Origin: Bacteroidales bacterium
Lineage (GTDB): Bacteria; Bacteroidota; Bacteroidia; Bacteroidales; JAADGE01
NCBI GenBank assembly: GCA_021648725.1
Contig: JAKISF010000012.1
Location: 20,261-84,260, forward strand
Length of the DNA: 64,000 nucleotides
Direction: 5' to 3'
Translations under genes and position numbers: made by a program
In this document: piece by piece, positions 56,730-64,000 of the stretch
Layout: every line of letters starts with the position of its first letter
Numbering within the stretch: the stretch's first letter is position 1
Notes under the pieces: model-generated
Told to the model about the DNA's origin: nothing
The model's input: the letters and a program-made list of their open reading frames with translations, nothing else
Database searches by the model: none

Positions 56730-57782
56730 TTAATATATAACTAACTTTTTAGTAAATTTAGTATATTTATTTTCAATATTTAAAAAATAAATACCTTTTG
56801 CTTGATTTGAAAGGTCTATATTAATCAGTTCGTTATCAATTAAAGTTTTTAATATTGTTTTTCCTGATAAATCTGTAATTATGATAGTTATGCGGTTCTC
56901 TTTATTGTCTGAGAATATATTATTAAGTATCGTAAATTTTCCTTTTGAAGGGTTAGGGTATATATTAATATTTTTTGAGTAAAATTCAATATCGGTACTT
57001 AGGTTAACTTCAACTGTCCAGTTTTCTGTTACTCCTTTTTCGGAAGTTATTTGATATGTTAGTGAGCCTGATGAAAAGTTGTTTACGGTTTCTCCGCTTA
57101 TTTGTTCTGTGCCGTTTATTTCAATATATGATTTTACGGCATTTTTAAAGTTTGCCGTTAAGTTTGATATGTCGGTATTTGAAGGCATATTAACATAGAC
57201 TGTTTTAGTGTCATAATTTATTTCTCCTACAACTGAATCGTTTTCAGAAATTAATGAATAGAAAATAAAATCGTTTCCTGCACAAAGTTGCGGTGCAATG
57301 CCTACAGCTGTTAATGTGTCTCTCAGATGATAGGTTTCATTAATATATAGGTCGTCTATAATAATTTGTTTATCGGGAGAAATTAGAATGTGGTAAGGTG
57401 TGTAGCTTATTCCGTAATCACTGAAAACTGAACTGCCTTGTCCTTCAATACCGCTTATGGGAGGAAAGTTCATTGAATAGTTTTCGGCAAAGGATCTTAC
57501 CGTGGCATTGTCTGAAGATAATTCAATTCCGAGGAATGCAATTTTACCGTAACCGCAACCGAATTCTTGAAATACTGTATCAATTGAGGGGGTTATATAT
57601 TGACAGGGACCGCATCCTGTACCGAAAAAGTCAATAAATACAAATTGTCCGTTATCTAAATAATCTTTAAACAGGCTGTGTTTGTGTCCGTATATATCTT
57701 CAGCCGTAAAATCGGAAGGACCTTTTTGGCTGAATAAGTTAAGGTTTACACTTATTAAAATTGATATTATTACTATTCTCAT
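56730..57782 (-). CDS. T9SS-exported thioredoxin-fold protein
   Basis: The 350-residue protein has a signal peptide (cleaved near NLFSQ), then a thioredoxin-like domain (about 20-165) with DFFGTGCGPCQYI, the CGPC active site, a cis-Pro loop in YGISYTPYHILI, and a 'DNATVRSFAENY' helix typical of redoxin/TlpA relatives. An all-beta Ig-like stretch follows (about 175-265), and it ends in a type A sorting domain (IYPNPSKGKF ... KLVIY). It is probably a surface or released disulfide/thiol oxidoreductase, which is an unusual cargo for T9SS. It is convergent with the nuclease gene. Confidence 0.88.
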   Translation of the reverse strand: MRIVIISILISVNLNLFSQKGPSDFTAEDIYGHKHSLFKDYLDNGQFVFIDFFGTGCGPCQYITPSIDTVFQEFGCGYGKIAFLGIELSSDNATVRSFAENYSMNFPPISGIEGQGSSVFSDYGISYTPYHILISPDKQIIIDDLYINETYHLRDTLTAVGIAPQLCAGNDFIFYSLISENDSVVGEINYDTKTVYVNMPSNTDISNLTANFKNAVKSYIEINGTEQISGETVNNFSSGSLTYQITSEKGVTENWTVEVNLSTDIEFYSKNINIYPNPSKGKFTILNNIFSDNKENRITIIITDLSGKTILKTLIDNELINIDLSNQAKGIYFLNIENKYTKFTKKLVIY

Positions 57783-57974
57783 AAGTTTTAATTAGAAGTT
57801 ATTCTTCATGGTAATATTTCTGTTATATAACATGATGTAAAAATAATAATAAGTTGCAATATTTTCAGAGAATTGCAAATAATTATAGTAGTGTTTTTTT
57901 ACGATGCTCCCTTACTATTGTGAAACAGTATATTGTTTTGGATAGGGTTTTCTTTTTGCTGCCGGTTAATGTCA

Positions 57975-58016
57975 GTTGAAAGTTAAAAGTTAAAAGTTGA
58001 AAGTTGAAAGTTGAAA
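57975..58016. repeat. Six-unit heptamer array (GTTGAAA/GTTAAAA)
   Basis: Six consecutive 7-base units: GTTGAAA, GTTAAAA, GTTAAAA, then GTTGAAA three times, followed by GTTT. A decayed echo (AGTTGAAAG, AAGTTAAAAG) lies at about 58848-58870, again directly before a copy of the 30-base fragment. Confidence 0.85.
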
Positions 58017-58021
58017 GTTTT

Positions 58022-58053
58022 TTTGTAATATGTATGCTTGTTACGGCTTGCAT
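58022..58053 (-). repeat. Copy 1 of a dispersed ~30-base fragment
   Basis: On the minus strand it encodes the start of MQAVTSIHIT; the sequence is near-identical to 60200-60231, where it opens the collapsed T9SS tail gene. Confidence 0.75.
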
Positions 58054-58129
58054 TTCGCCTTGTTGCCAATCGGGGTTAGGCAAATGTATATTGTCCGGAT
58101 ATAATATTTTCAGCAGACTTTTAATATAA

Positions 58130-58828
58130 TTAATTTATCTTTTTTATTTTAATACTACCGGGATATATATAGCCGGGATCTGTATTTGGTGCAGGGGCAT
58201 AGTCAAAATCTCTCCACTCATAATAGTAACCGTTTTTTTCGGGTTTTAAGAAAAACTCATAATTTTCATTTCCTTCATATTCTATATAATAATATCCGTT
58301 TTCATTTGTATAGGTATAAATACCGGTAGTATCAGGATAATTTGCATTGCCGACGGGACGTTTTAACACTGATATTTTTACGCTGTCAATCCAATACGTA
58401 GAATCTTCATCGCACATAATATATCCCTTAATTTTTACGGGACCTTTTTTTACCATTTGGTAGTTTGTGTCTTCATAAGGCTCACCCCCTTTGTATAATT
58501 GCGGATAAGGAGAGTTGTTTCTTACCGGATAAATATAATCGGGATGGGTCATATCTATATAATAAATACCGTTTTTTACTTCAATATCGTAATATCCGTT
58601 TTTATCCGTATAAAATATATAATCGGTTTCCTCCAATTCTCCGTCATATTCTTCTGATTTATATAATTTCATTTTTACCTTTGATATTCCGTTTCCGAGG
58701 GTGTCGGTAATATATCCGTATTGTCTCGAATATTTTGAAGCTCCCCATATTAAACGTTTACAAGATTGAATATTTACCGCAAAAAATATTACAGCTGCCG
58801 AAAATAAAATGTATTTTATTGTTTTCAT
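58130..58828 (-). CDS. Lipoprotein with carboxypeptidase-regulatory-like beta domains, tandem copy 2
   Basis: The 232-residue protein has a lipoprotein signal (lipobox NIQSC). Two transthyretin-like 'carboxypeptidase regulatory' domains follow: GYITDTLGNGISKVKMKL with FYTDKNGYYDI, and IKGYIMCDEDST with YTYTNENGYYYIEYE. It is a tandem paralogue of the next gene, sharing the same signal peptide, MTHPDYIYPVRNNSPYPQ and KRPVGNANYPD. Aromatic content is high. Outer-membrane surface exposure is possible, but the function is unknown. It lies in a strand-uniform cluster downstream of a T9SS hydrolase. Confidence 0.8.
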   Translation of the reverse strand: MKTIKYILFSAAVIFFAVNIQSCKRLIWGASKYSRQYGYITDTLGNGISKVKMKLYKSEEYDGELEETDYIFYTDKNGYYDIEVKNGIYYIDMTHPDYIYPVRNNSPYPQLYKGGEPYEDTNYQMVKKGPVKIKGYIMCDEDSTYWIDSVKISVLKRPVGNANYPDTTGIYTYTNENGYYYIEYEGNENYEFFLKPEKNGYYYEWRDFDYAPAPNTDPGYIYPGSIKIKKIN

Positions 58829-58874
58829 TTTCTTTTAGTTAAAGTAAAGTTGAAAGCATAAAGTTAAAAGTTTT

Positions 58875-58903
58875 TTTGCAATATATATGCTTGTTACGGC
58901 TTG
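58875..58903 (-). repeat. Copy 2 of the dispersed ~30-base fragment
   Basis: TTTGCAATATATATGCTTGT and continuing, matching copy 1 and copy 3 with a few substitutions. It lies between the two tandem lipoprotein genes. Confidence 0.7.
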
Positions 58904-58924
58904 TTGCCAAAAATTTAAAAGGTA

Positions 58925-59638
58925 TTATTCTCCTGTTTTTTTCATTTCAAAGCCCCAAGATATAACATAACCCGGGTCATAATTTTTTGCTTTACTGCAA
59001 TCTTCAAAATAGTAACCTCCGTCATAATAATAACCTTCTTTTTCGGGTTTTAAGAAAAATTCGTAATTTTTATCTTCCGGATATTCTAAATAAAAAATAC
59101 CGTTTTCGTTTGTATAAGCATAAATTCCGGTATTGTCCGGATAGTTTGTATTACCGACGGGACGTTTTAATACGGATACTTTTACGCTGTCAAGCCAATA
59201 TGTCAAATCCGGAGAAACATATCTTATATCCCCCTTAATTTTTACGGGACCTTTTTTTACCATTTGGTAGTTTCTTTCTTCAACGGATTCTCCTCTTGAA
59301 GTTTGCGGATAAGGAGAGTTGTTTCTTACCGGATAAATATAATCGGGATGGGTCATATCTATATAATAAATATAATCATTATTATCAATATATATTTCAT
59401 AATGACCGTTTTTGTCAGTATAAAAAACATAATCGGTTTTTTCTGTTTTTCCGAAAAATTCTTCTGCTTTTAGAGTATCTAATCTGACGTTCGATATTCC
59501 GTTTCCGAGGGTGTCGGTAATATATCCGTTTTGTTTTACAAAAGTAGGTGCTCCGAAAATATTGTATTTACAAGATTGAATATTTACCGCAAAAAATATT
59601 ACAGCTGCCGAAAATAAAATGTATTTTATTGTTTTCAT
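58925..59638 (-). CDS. Lipoprotein with carboxypeptidase-regulatory-like beta domains, tandem copy 1
   Basis: The ATG at 59638 gives MKTIKYILFSA, the same signal peptide as its neighbour, with lipobox NIQSC; an upstream ATG at 59656 adds six residues and is less likely. The mature protein repeats the same two beta domains (GYITDTLGNGISNVRLDTL with FYTDKNGHYEIY, then IKGDIRYVSPD with YAYTNENGIFYLEYPE). It differs from its neighbour mainly at the C-terminus, so the pair is a recent duplication followed by divergence. The first 60 bases of coding sequence are almost identical between copies. Confidence 0.8.
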   Translation of the reverse strand: MKTIKYILFSAAVIFFAVNIQSCKYNIFGAPTFVKQNGYITDTLGNGISNVRLDTLKAEEFFGKTEKTDYVFYTDKNGHYEIYIDNNDYIYYIDMTHPDYIYPVRNNSPYPQTSRGESVEERNYQMVKKGPVKIKGDIRYVSPDLTYWLDSVKVSVLKRPVGNTNYPDNTGIYAYTNENGIFYLEYPEDKNYEFFLKPEKEGYYYDGGYYFEDCSKAKNYDPGYVISWGFEMKKTGE

Positions 59639-59805
59639 GTGTCTAAATTTATGCAATTAACTAACAATGGATAAGTTAAATGCTTACTGTTATTTGTTAA
59701 ATTTGTTTTGTTCTGCACATAGGAACACCTGTAACTATGAGCAAGAAATAAAGTCGGTACGTTTAGTCATGTCCTTGGGTGTTAAACTTGTTTATCATGG
59801 GTGTT

Positions 59806-60296
59806 TCATTGTTTTATGATTTTACGTGATATTATTTTATTGTCGTAATTTATTTTTAAAATATATATTCCGCTTGGTTTGTCGCTTATGTTTATTTGTA
59901 TGTTGTTTTGTTTTATATTGTTTTTCAAATATACGATTTTTCCGGCTACGCTTTGTATTGATAATTGAATATTGTTTATTGAATATTGATTATTTATATT
60001 TATGTTAAATATTCCTTTTGAGGGGTTGGGGTAAATTGTTATGTTTTCGGCTTCGGGCAATACCGTATTGCTTGTTTTGTTTTTATTTTTGTATATTTTG
60101 TTTTGCTTGTCGTTCTCTGTCCATTCTTCCGTAATTAAGTTATTTATGTATGCTCCGGTGTGCAAATGCAACTTATCTGCTGCACTTGCGTGAAAACCGT
60201 TTGTAATATGTATGCTTGTTACGGCTTGCATCTACGCTGAACTGAATAAAACATTACGGTTAATAGAAGTATAGGAATTATTAGTTTTGTTTTCAT
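59806..60296 (-). pseudogene. Collapsed T9SS gene: signal-peptide relic joined to a sorting-domain tail
   Basis: From the ATG at 60296 a frame reads MKTKLIIPILLLTVMFYSVQ and stops at 60222. This is a signal peptide like that of the gene upstream. In a different frame, 60231-59806 encodes AVTSIHITNGFHASAADKLH and then a complete type A sorting domain (IYPNPSKGIF ... RKIIKQ) with no signal of its own. The middle of the gene is gone and the join is frameshifted. The tail matches the 'QGFHASASNEFHTYI' plus sorting-domain region of the neighbouring hydrolase. Confidence 0.75.
60200..60231 (-). repeat. Copy 3 (parental) of the dispersed ~30-base fragment
   Basis: This copy lies in coding context (MQAVTSIHIT) at the start of the surviving T9SS tail, so it is probably the source form of the copies at 58022 and 58875. 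Confidence 0.7.
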
Positions 60297-60309
60297 AATT
60301 CATTCTGTT

Positions 60310-60996
60310 TTAATTTAATTTTTGCATTTCAATATCCATTAGACCTGATTGTTCAGATTTTACAGTTATTTCAATTTGTTTATCCCAATAATTTTCATGT
60401 TTTAAGTAGAAACAGTAATAAGGATACCCATAATTATAAAAATCAATATTAAAATTTCCGGATTGGTCTGTATATGTATAATATTTTGTTTCAAATTTTT
60501 GCGATGTATTATTCCTTAATTTGTAAAATACAGGCACTTTAACATTGTTTATGCCTTCTCCTGTTTCGTTATCTGTTACTGTTCCCAATATATTTGTTTT
60601 TTTTAAAGGACGCATGGTAATATTTATTTTATTTTTTTCTCCGTAATCAACTCTTATAACATGTCGTTTGAAATCATCATCATAATCTGAAATTGACATG
60701 TATGCTTCCTTATAGGGATATACGGCATATATAGGAGTTCCTAAATAACTTGAAGTGGAATTTTTTATTTTATAATTTCCTTCGTTATCTGAAAAAGTTG
60801 AATCAACAAGGATTACACCATCACTTAAACTATTATTGTCATATAAATAAATACACACATCACTAATCGGATTTTCATTTTGGTCAATTACACGCCCTGT
60901 TATTCTTGTAACAGGCATTGTTATTTTCATAAACCAATCGCATGAACTGAACAATAAAATTGTAAGAAATGCTGAAATTATTAGTTTTGTTTTCAT
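60310..60996 (-). CDS. Lipoprotein with two carboxypeptidase-regulatory-like domains
   Basis: The 228-residue protein has lipobox LLFSSC. Domain 1 (about 30-125) is ITGRVIDQNENPISDVCIYL with DNEGNYKIKN; domain 2 (about 130-228) is ILGTVTDNETGEGINNVKVP with YTDQSGNFNIDF. It is a more distant relative of the tandem lipoproteins at 58130-59638. It starts 2 bases after the stop of the T9SS hydrolase, so the two are almost certainly co-transcribed. It could be a surface partner or anchor of the hydrolase; that is inference from position only. Confidence 0.8.
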   Translation of the reverse strand: MKTKLIISAFLTILLFSSCDWFMKITMPVTRITGRVIDQNENPISDVCIYLYDNNSLSDGVILVDSTFSDNEGNYKIKNSTSSYLGTPIYAVYPYKEAYMSISDYDDDFKRHVIRVDYGEKNKINITMRPLKKTNILGTVTDNETGEGINNVKVPVFYKLRNNTSQKFETKYYTYTDQSGNFNIDFYNYGYPYYCFYLKHENYWDKQIEITVKSEQSGLMDIEMQKLN

Positions 60997-60998
60997 AT

Positions 60999-63380
60999 TT
61001 ATAAAATTATTATTTTTTCAGTTAAAACTTTATTTTTAAAATATATTGTAATTAAATATATTCCGGCAGTCAAATTGTTAATCTTAAAAGGATTTTCTGT
61101 GTATTCTTTTTTTATTATAATATTTCCGGTTAAATCTGTGATAGTATAGTATAAAGGTCTTTCTTTATAGTTTAATTTAATTGTACAATTCCCGTAATTT
61201 GGATTCGGATAAATAATAATATTATCTCTGTTCTCAACAATAAAATCCAGTTTGCTTAAAGAACTTTCATATTGATTAGAACTTTTTGTAAATATTTCGC
61301 TTTTATCAGGAATAATGCAATTTACTCTTGGTTTTATATAGGTATGAAACTCATTACTTGCAGAAGCGTGAAATCCTTGTGTAAGTTGAATGCTGTTACT
61401 TGCTATCACATCTCCTTCGTTCCAGAAAGGATGATTATCCGGTAAAATTATATTTTCAGGAATTATTTCTTCTAATAAATTATAAGCAAATTCTTCTGAA
61501 ACATTAACATGAAACTGATTTATTCCGGATTCTTCATCAGGATAATATAAAGCATCAAAAGGAGTTTTGTTCATTATATCAGGGTCTCCAATAATATTAT
61601 AGTTGTAATCTGTTGTATTAATATCAAGACTGCTTATTGTCGGAATAAAACAATGAGAAGCTTGATATAAAGTAAATGCATCCTGGTCGCTGTCATAGAT
61701 TATTTCCATTGTATTATATATTCCTCCGGGAGCATAATCAATTTTATAATTATGCTTAATTTTAACTCTTTTAGCATTAATATTTGCCCAGGTTGCTTTA
61801 AAAACTATTTTTTTTTTGTCTGCAGGCATTGCATATACCCATAATCTATCTTTTGCTTTGCTGTTATGCTTCTTTTTGTAGTATAATAACAGGTCATCAT
61901 CCGGATGTGGTAAGATTGTACCATCGGAAGCACCGTTTGAGAATGCAATTTTTCTTAATTCAGTCGGATAATTTCCTATGCTATTTATGTAGTTTTCAAA
62001 ATCTTCTTTATCCTGATGTGCTTTTGCAATATTATTATCTTCGTCCGTAGCAAGATGATGGAAAAGTAACATTTGTTTAGCTGCTTTATCATTTAATCTG
62101 TTAATAAAATCTTCAGCATTAATATTTCCGTGTTCGCTACTGAATTTAATTAAATGCTGTAATCCTATCGGGATATTTGCTCCGTTTTGCGGACTGTCAA
62201 AAGAAACAAATAAACGAGTATGATGTTTAAGATTATTATCCTCCATATAAGTAAGTGCTGTCCGGGTTACCAAGCCTCCCATGCTGCCACCGGCAATTAT
62301 TAATTCATTATTTCTGTCTTTATATATATTATTTATATCATCTATTGCCTTTCTTACAAGTTGTGCATTTACTTTTAGGTCTGTTCTTGGTTTATTAAAA
62401 TTCAGAAAAATAATATCATAATCGTTTTCAAGTAAACATTCTGCAAAATGTTCTTTATTGAATAATTCCCACATTTCTTCAAAATATACATTATCCATAA
62501 TATCAAATCCTTCAACAATTAAAAATGGATTATCTAATAAATCATTGTTCGGTGCTTTTATTATTGCTAACTCTCCGTTTGTACTTTCATTATTTATTGG
62601 ATCGCTTTCAATAGTTACAACAATATAATCCGGAATATCCTTAGCTTTTACTTCAAAAGCAAATTTTGTAACTAATGTATCACTATTCTGTGTAATTGCT
62701 TTAATCGAAACTGTTTTTTGTCCGGTTTCGGCATAGCTTACCGGCAATTCTGTGCCTTGTTTTATTTTACGATATCCGAAACCGTCATCAAAATCAACAA
62801 AAATTTCTGTTATTATTTCATCGGTGTTTGTATATAAATAATTACCGTTTAAAATAAAAGAAAAATCATTGCCGTAATATGTATGTGTTTTATACGGTGC
62901 TGCGGCAAAAGCTCTTTTTACTTTGTAAGGGTTTTCGTTTTTTTCGGGATTTTTAATTATTTTATTGTTTTGCAGAATTAAAAGTTTGTCGACAAAAGCA
63001 TTTTCTTTAATTTTATTATAGTTGTAATTAAGCAAATATATCGGTATCAGTTTTCCGTTTGTAAATTGTCTTTTTGTACCGAATATAAATTTTAAATTCG
63101 GCATATTTACGGTGTCTTTTTCGTAACTTGCGTTTTGCAGTTCGTAATACATTTGTTTCCAAATGCTTTGTTTACATATTGCATCTTTATTTTTGCCGGT
63201 AAATTTTTCTATACCTGAAAAAGGTATAACTCTGTCGTATAGTATTCCCGTTGTAATTTCAGAGCGGTCAATTTCGGAAAACATTGCTTGATGTTCTTCA
63301 AATGTATCTGCTTCATTAAGTTGCGAAAATGAACTTTTAAAAATAAAAAGCAATATTAAAAATATATGTATCTTTTTCAC
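60999..63380 (-). CDS. T9SS-exported alpha/beta-hydrolase (lipase/esterase-like)
   Basis: The 793-residue protein has a signal peptide (cleavage near KSSFSQ) and an N-terminal beta region (about 20-260). An alpha/beta-hydrolase domain follows (about 280-560): FLIVEGFDIMDN, YDIIFLNFNKPRTD, and the nucleophile elbow IAGGSMGGLVTR (G-x-S-x-G type). A possible oxyanion/acid region is FVSFDSPQNGANIP, and a late His candidate is QASHCFIPTIS. A 'TQGFHASASNEFHTYI' module and a type A sorting domain close the protein (IYPNPNYGNC ... KIIIL). It probably cleaves extracellular lipids or esters; the substrate is not known. It is followed by the lipoprotein at 60310. Confidence 0.85.
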   Translation of the reverse strand: MKKIHIFLILLFIFKSSFSQLNEADTFEEHQAMFSEIDRSEITTGILYDRVIPFSGIEKFTGKNKDAICKQSIWKQMYYELQNASYEKDTVNMPNLKFIFGTKRQFTNGKLIPIYLLNYNYNKIKENAFVDKLLILQNNKIIKNPEKNENPYKVKRAFAAAPYKTHTYYGNDFSFILNGNYLYTNTDEIITEIFVDFDDGFGYRKIKQGTELPVSYAETGQKTVSIKAITQNSDTLVTKFAFEVKAKDIPDYIVVTIESDPINNESTNGELAIIKAPNNDLLDNPFLIVEGFDIMDNVYFEEMWELFNKEHFAECLLENDYDIIFLNFNKPRTDLKVNAQLVRKAIDDINNIYKDRNNELIIAGGSMGGLVTRTALTYMEDNNLKHHTRLFVSFDSPQNGANIPIGLQHLIKFSSEHGNINAEDFINRLNDKAAKQMLLFHHLATDEDNNIAKAHQDKEDFENYINSIGNYPTELRKIAFSNGASDGTILPHPDDDLLLYYKKKHNSKAKDRLWVYAMPADKKKIVFKATWANINAKRVKIKHNYKIDYAPGGIYNTMEIIYDSDQDAFTLYQASHCFIPTISSLDINTTDYNYNIIGDPDIMNKTPFDALYYPDEESGINQFHVNVSEEFAYNLLEEIIPENIILPDNHPFWNEGDVIASNSIQLTQGFHASASNEFHTYIKPRVNCIIPDKSEIFTKSSNQYESSLSKLDFIVENRDNIIIYPNPNYGNCTIKLNYKERPLYYTITDLTGNIIIKKEYTENPFKINNLTAGIYLITIYFKNKVLTEKIIIL

Positions 63381-63383
63381 GGC

Positions 63384-63875
63384 TTATTTATTTTGAAGTT
63401 TTTTAATTTGTTTTTCCAACTTCTCAATACGTTTGTTTTGTTCAATAATGTAAAGTGTAAGTTCTTCAATTTTAACCATTTGCACGGCATCGGTTTCGGC
63501 AAGGTTTAAACCTTTTTCTTTAATTTCTTTTGCAGAAGGAACACCGGGCAAATGTTTATTTTTATTAATAAACTTTTCGAGTTTATTAAGCGGCATTAAT
63601 TTATAGTTGTTGTTAAAAACATAGTCGCCCCAAGGATTTTGTGTTTGCACCCATATATCTTGTTTTACCCAAAGGTCGTGATTTATTGTAACGTTTCCGT
63701 TTCCGTAGTAAATATCATTTCCGTTTTGTTGCCAAATACTCGGTACATTTGTTAAACCTGAGCCGTCGCCTGTAAATTTTGTTGCGGTAATGGTTCCGTT
63801 GCCCGAGAACCTAAACTTAGTCTCCGGCTCAATATTCTGCCCCGATACTATTTCATCCGGGTTATATCTAATATA
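63384..63875 (-). pseudogene. Truncated fibre-like protein C-terminus
   Basis: The frame is open from 63875 (just after an in-frame TGA) to the stop at 63384 but has no ATG; GTG at 63650 is the only likely start. It reads GTITATKFTGDGSGLTNVPS, then IWQQNGNDIYYGNGNVTI, then KLEKFINKNKHLPGVPSAKE and a C-terminal coiled coil (EQNKRIEKLEKQIKKLQ). This is the C-terminus of Bacteroidota fibre/collagen-like proteins related to phage tail-fibre and S74-type fibres. The N-terminal part upstream is out of frame or lost. It ends 3 bases before the T9SS hydrolase gene. Confidence 0.65.
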
Positions 63876-64000
63876 TCAATGTCGTTTAGTTAATAATCTG
63901 TCATAACCTTTTGTAATTCATAGAATAAGGTTTCTTTTGCCGATGTTTTCGAATGTTTTTCCGATTAGGTCTTACAAGCTCCCGGGTGTTGTAAACAATT
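63876..64000. other. Window edge, no gene recognised
   Basis: The last 125 bases hold no clear gene. If the fibre-like protein continued here it would be in a different frame. Confidence 0.4.

Larger units (their letters stand above)
57783..58129. other. Gene-free stretch with repeat debris
   Basis: No gene is supported. The right half contains a heptamer array and a copy of a 30-base fragment found also at 58875 and 60200. A 66-residue minus-strand frame here (57883-58083) reads QAVTSIHIT and then heptamer repeats, so it is debris from the start of a T9SS-tail module and not a gene. Confidence 0.6.

Noticed and set aside
57975..58016. Heptamer array considered as a CRISPR or iteron origin
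   Set aside because: Units of 7 bases without spacers are far too short for CRISPR, and no replication gene is near.
57883..58083. 66-residue minus-strand frame in the gap after the thioredoxin-like gene
   Set aside because: Made of a 30-base T9SS-tail fragment and heptamer repeats; no signal, domain or conserved context.
58500..58560. PVRNNSP peptide as an in-frame mobile palindrome
   Set aside because: It is present in both tandem lipoproteins at the same place, so it is explained by gene duplication; no further copies seen.

Overview
The window is AT-rich chromosomal DNA (by eye about 30% GC) from a member of the Bacteroidota, most likely a Bacteroidales-like environmental anaerobe. Three things point there. 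At least six proteins carry type IX secretion (T9SS) type A C-terminal sorting domains with the YPNP motif. Promoters fit the Bacteroidota -7 box TAnnTTTG. Several families are typical of the phylum: the Bat aerotolerance proteins, a GIN-domain lipoprotein, a DUF6150-type repeat protein, an APH-RapZ fusion, fused LeuC-LeuD and a GxxExxY relic. No tRNA, rRNA, CRISPR array or intact mobile element was recognised.

Layout. 1-8147: a partial HtrA/Deg protease (-), dapF (+), a large multi-PAS hybrid histidine kinase (-), a decayed group II intron (RT/maturase pieces plus RNA domains V-VI), and a UbiA/MqnP-type prenyltransferase (-). 8187-16216: an ECF-type sigma factor with a membrane tail, coupled to a zinc-finger/TPR anti-sigma protein; a small secreted protein; YggS; a three-gene operon (DUF438-hemerythrin-PAS, PagL-like deacylase, GIN lipoprotein); a DUF6150-type repeat protein; and the kinase-RapZ fusion. 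16331-19477: a T9SS beta-helix protein and pckA share a bidirectional terminator. 19692-26010: a partial Bat cluster (BatC with calcium-binding repeats, a single-domain BatD-like protein, BatD, BatE), a 57-residue membrane protein and YgiQ. 26017-30719: a VanX-like dipeptidase, a TroA-like binding lipoprotein, a fused aconitase-family dehydratase, a GxxExxY relic and a Skp/OmpH-like lipoprotein. 30797-33576: glycosyltransferase, TraB/GumN protein, Crp/Fnr regulator.

33710-37000 is the most unusual small operon. A Crp-like site and Bacteroidota promoter precede a long hairpin leader. Then come a membrane-anchored peroxiredoxin, a group II PLP decarboxylase, and a protein with the residue order of a circularly permuted NlpC/P60-type (papain-like) fold. 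The last reading frame is split exactly at an in-phase A_AAA_AAA heptamer, and a -1 shift there would join both halves.

37168-57782 is a T9SS export cluster: two Endonuclease I-family nucleases (about 2,230 and 1,114 residues) flank a 2,972-residue multi-domain protein. All three share recombined modules. A thioredoxin-fold T9SS protein lies next to them. 57783-64000 is a family-expansion and decay zone: tandem duplicate lipoproteins, a T9SS alpha/beta hydrolase, a collapsed T9SS gene, scattered copies of a 30-base fragment, a heptamer array and a truncated fibre-like protein.

All functions are inferred from motifs read by eye; no database search was run. Family names given from memory are marked as such.
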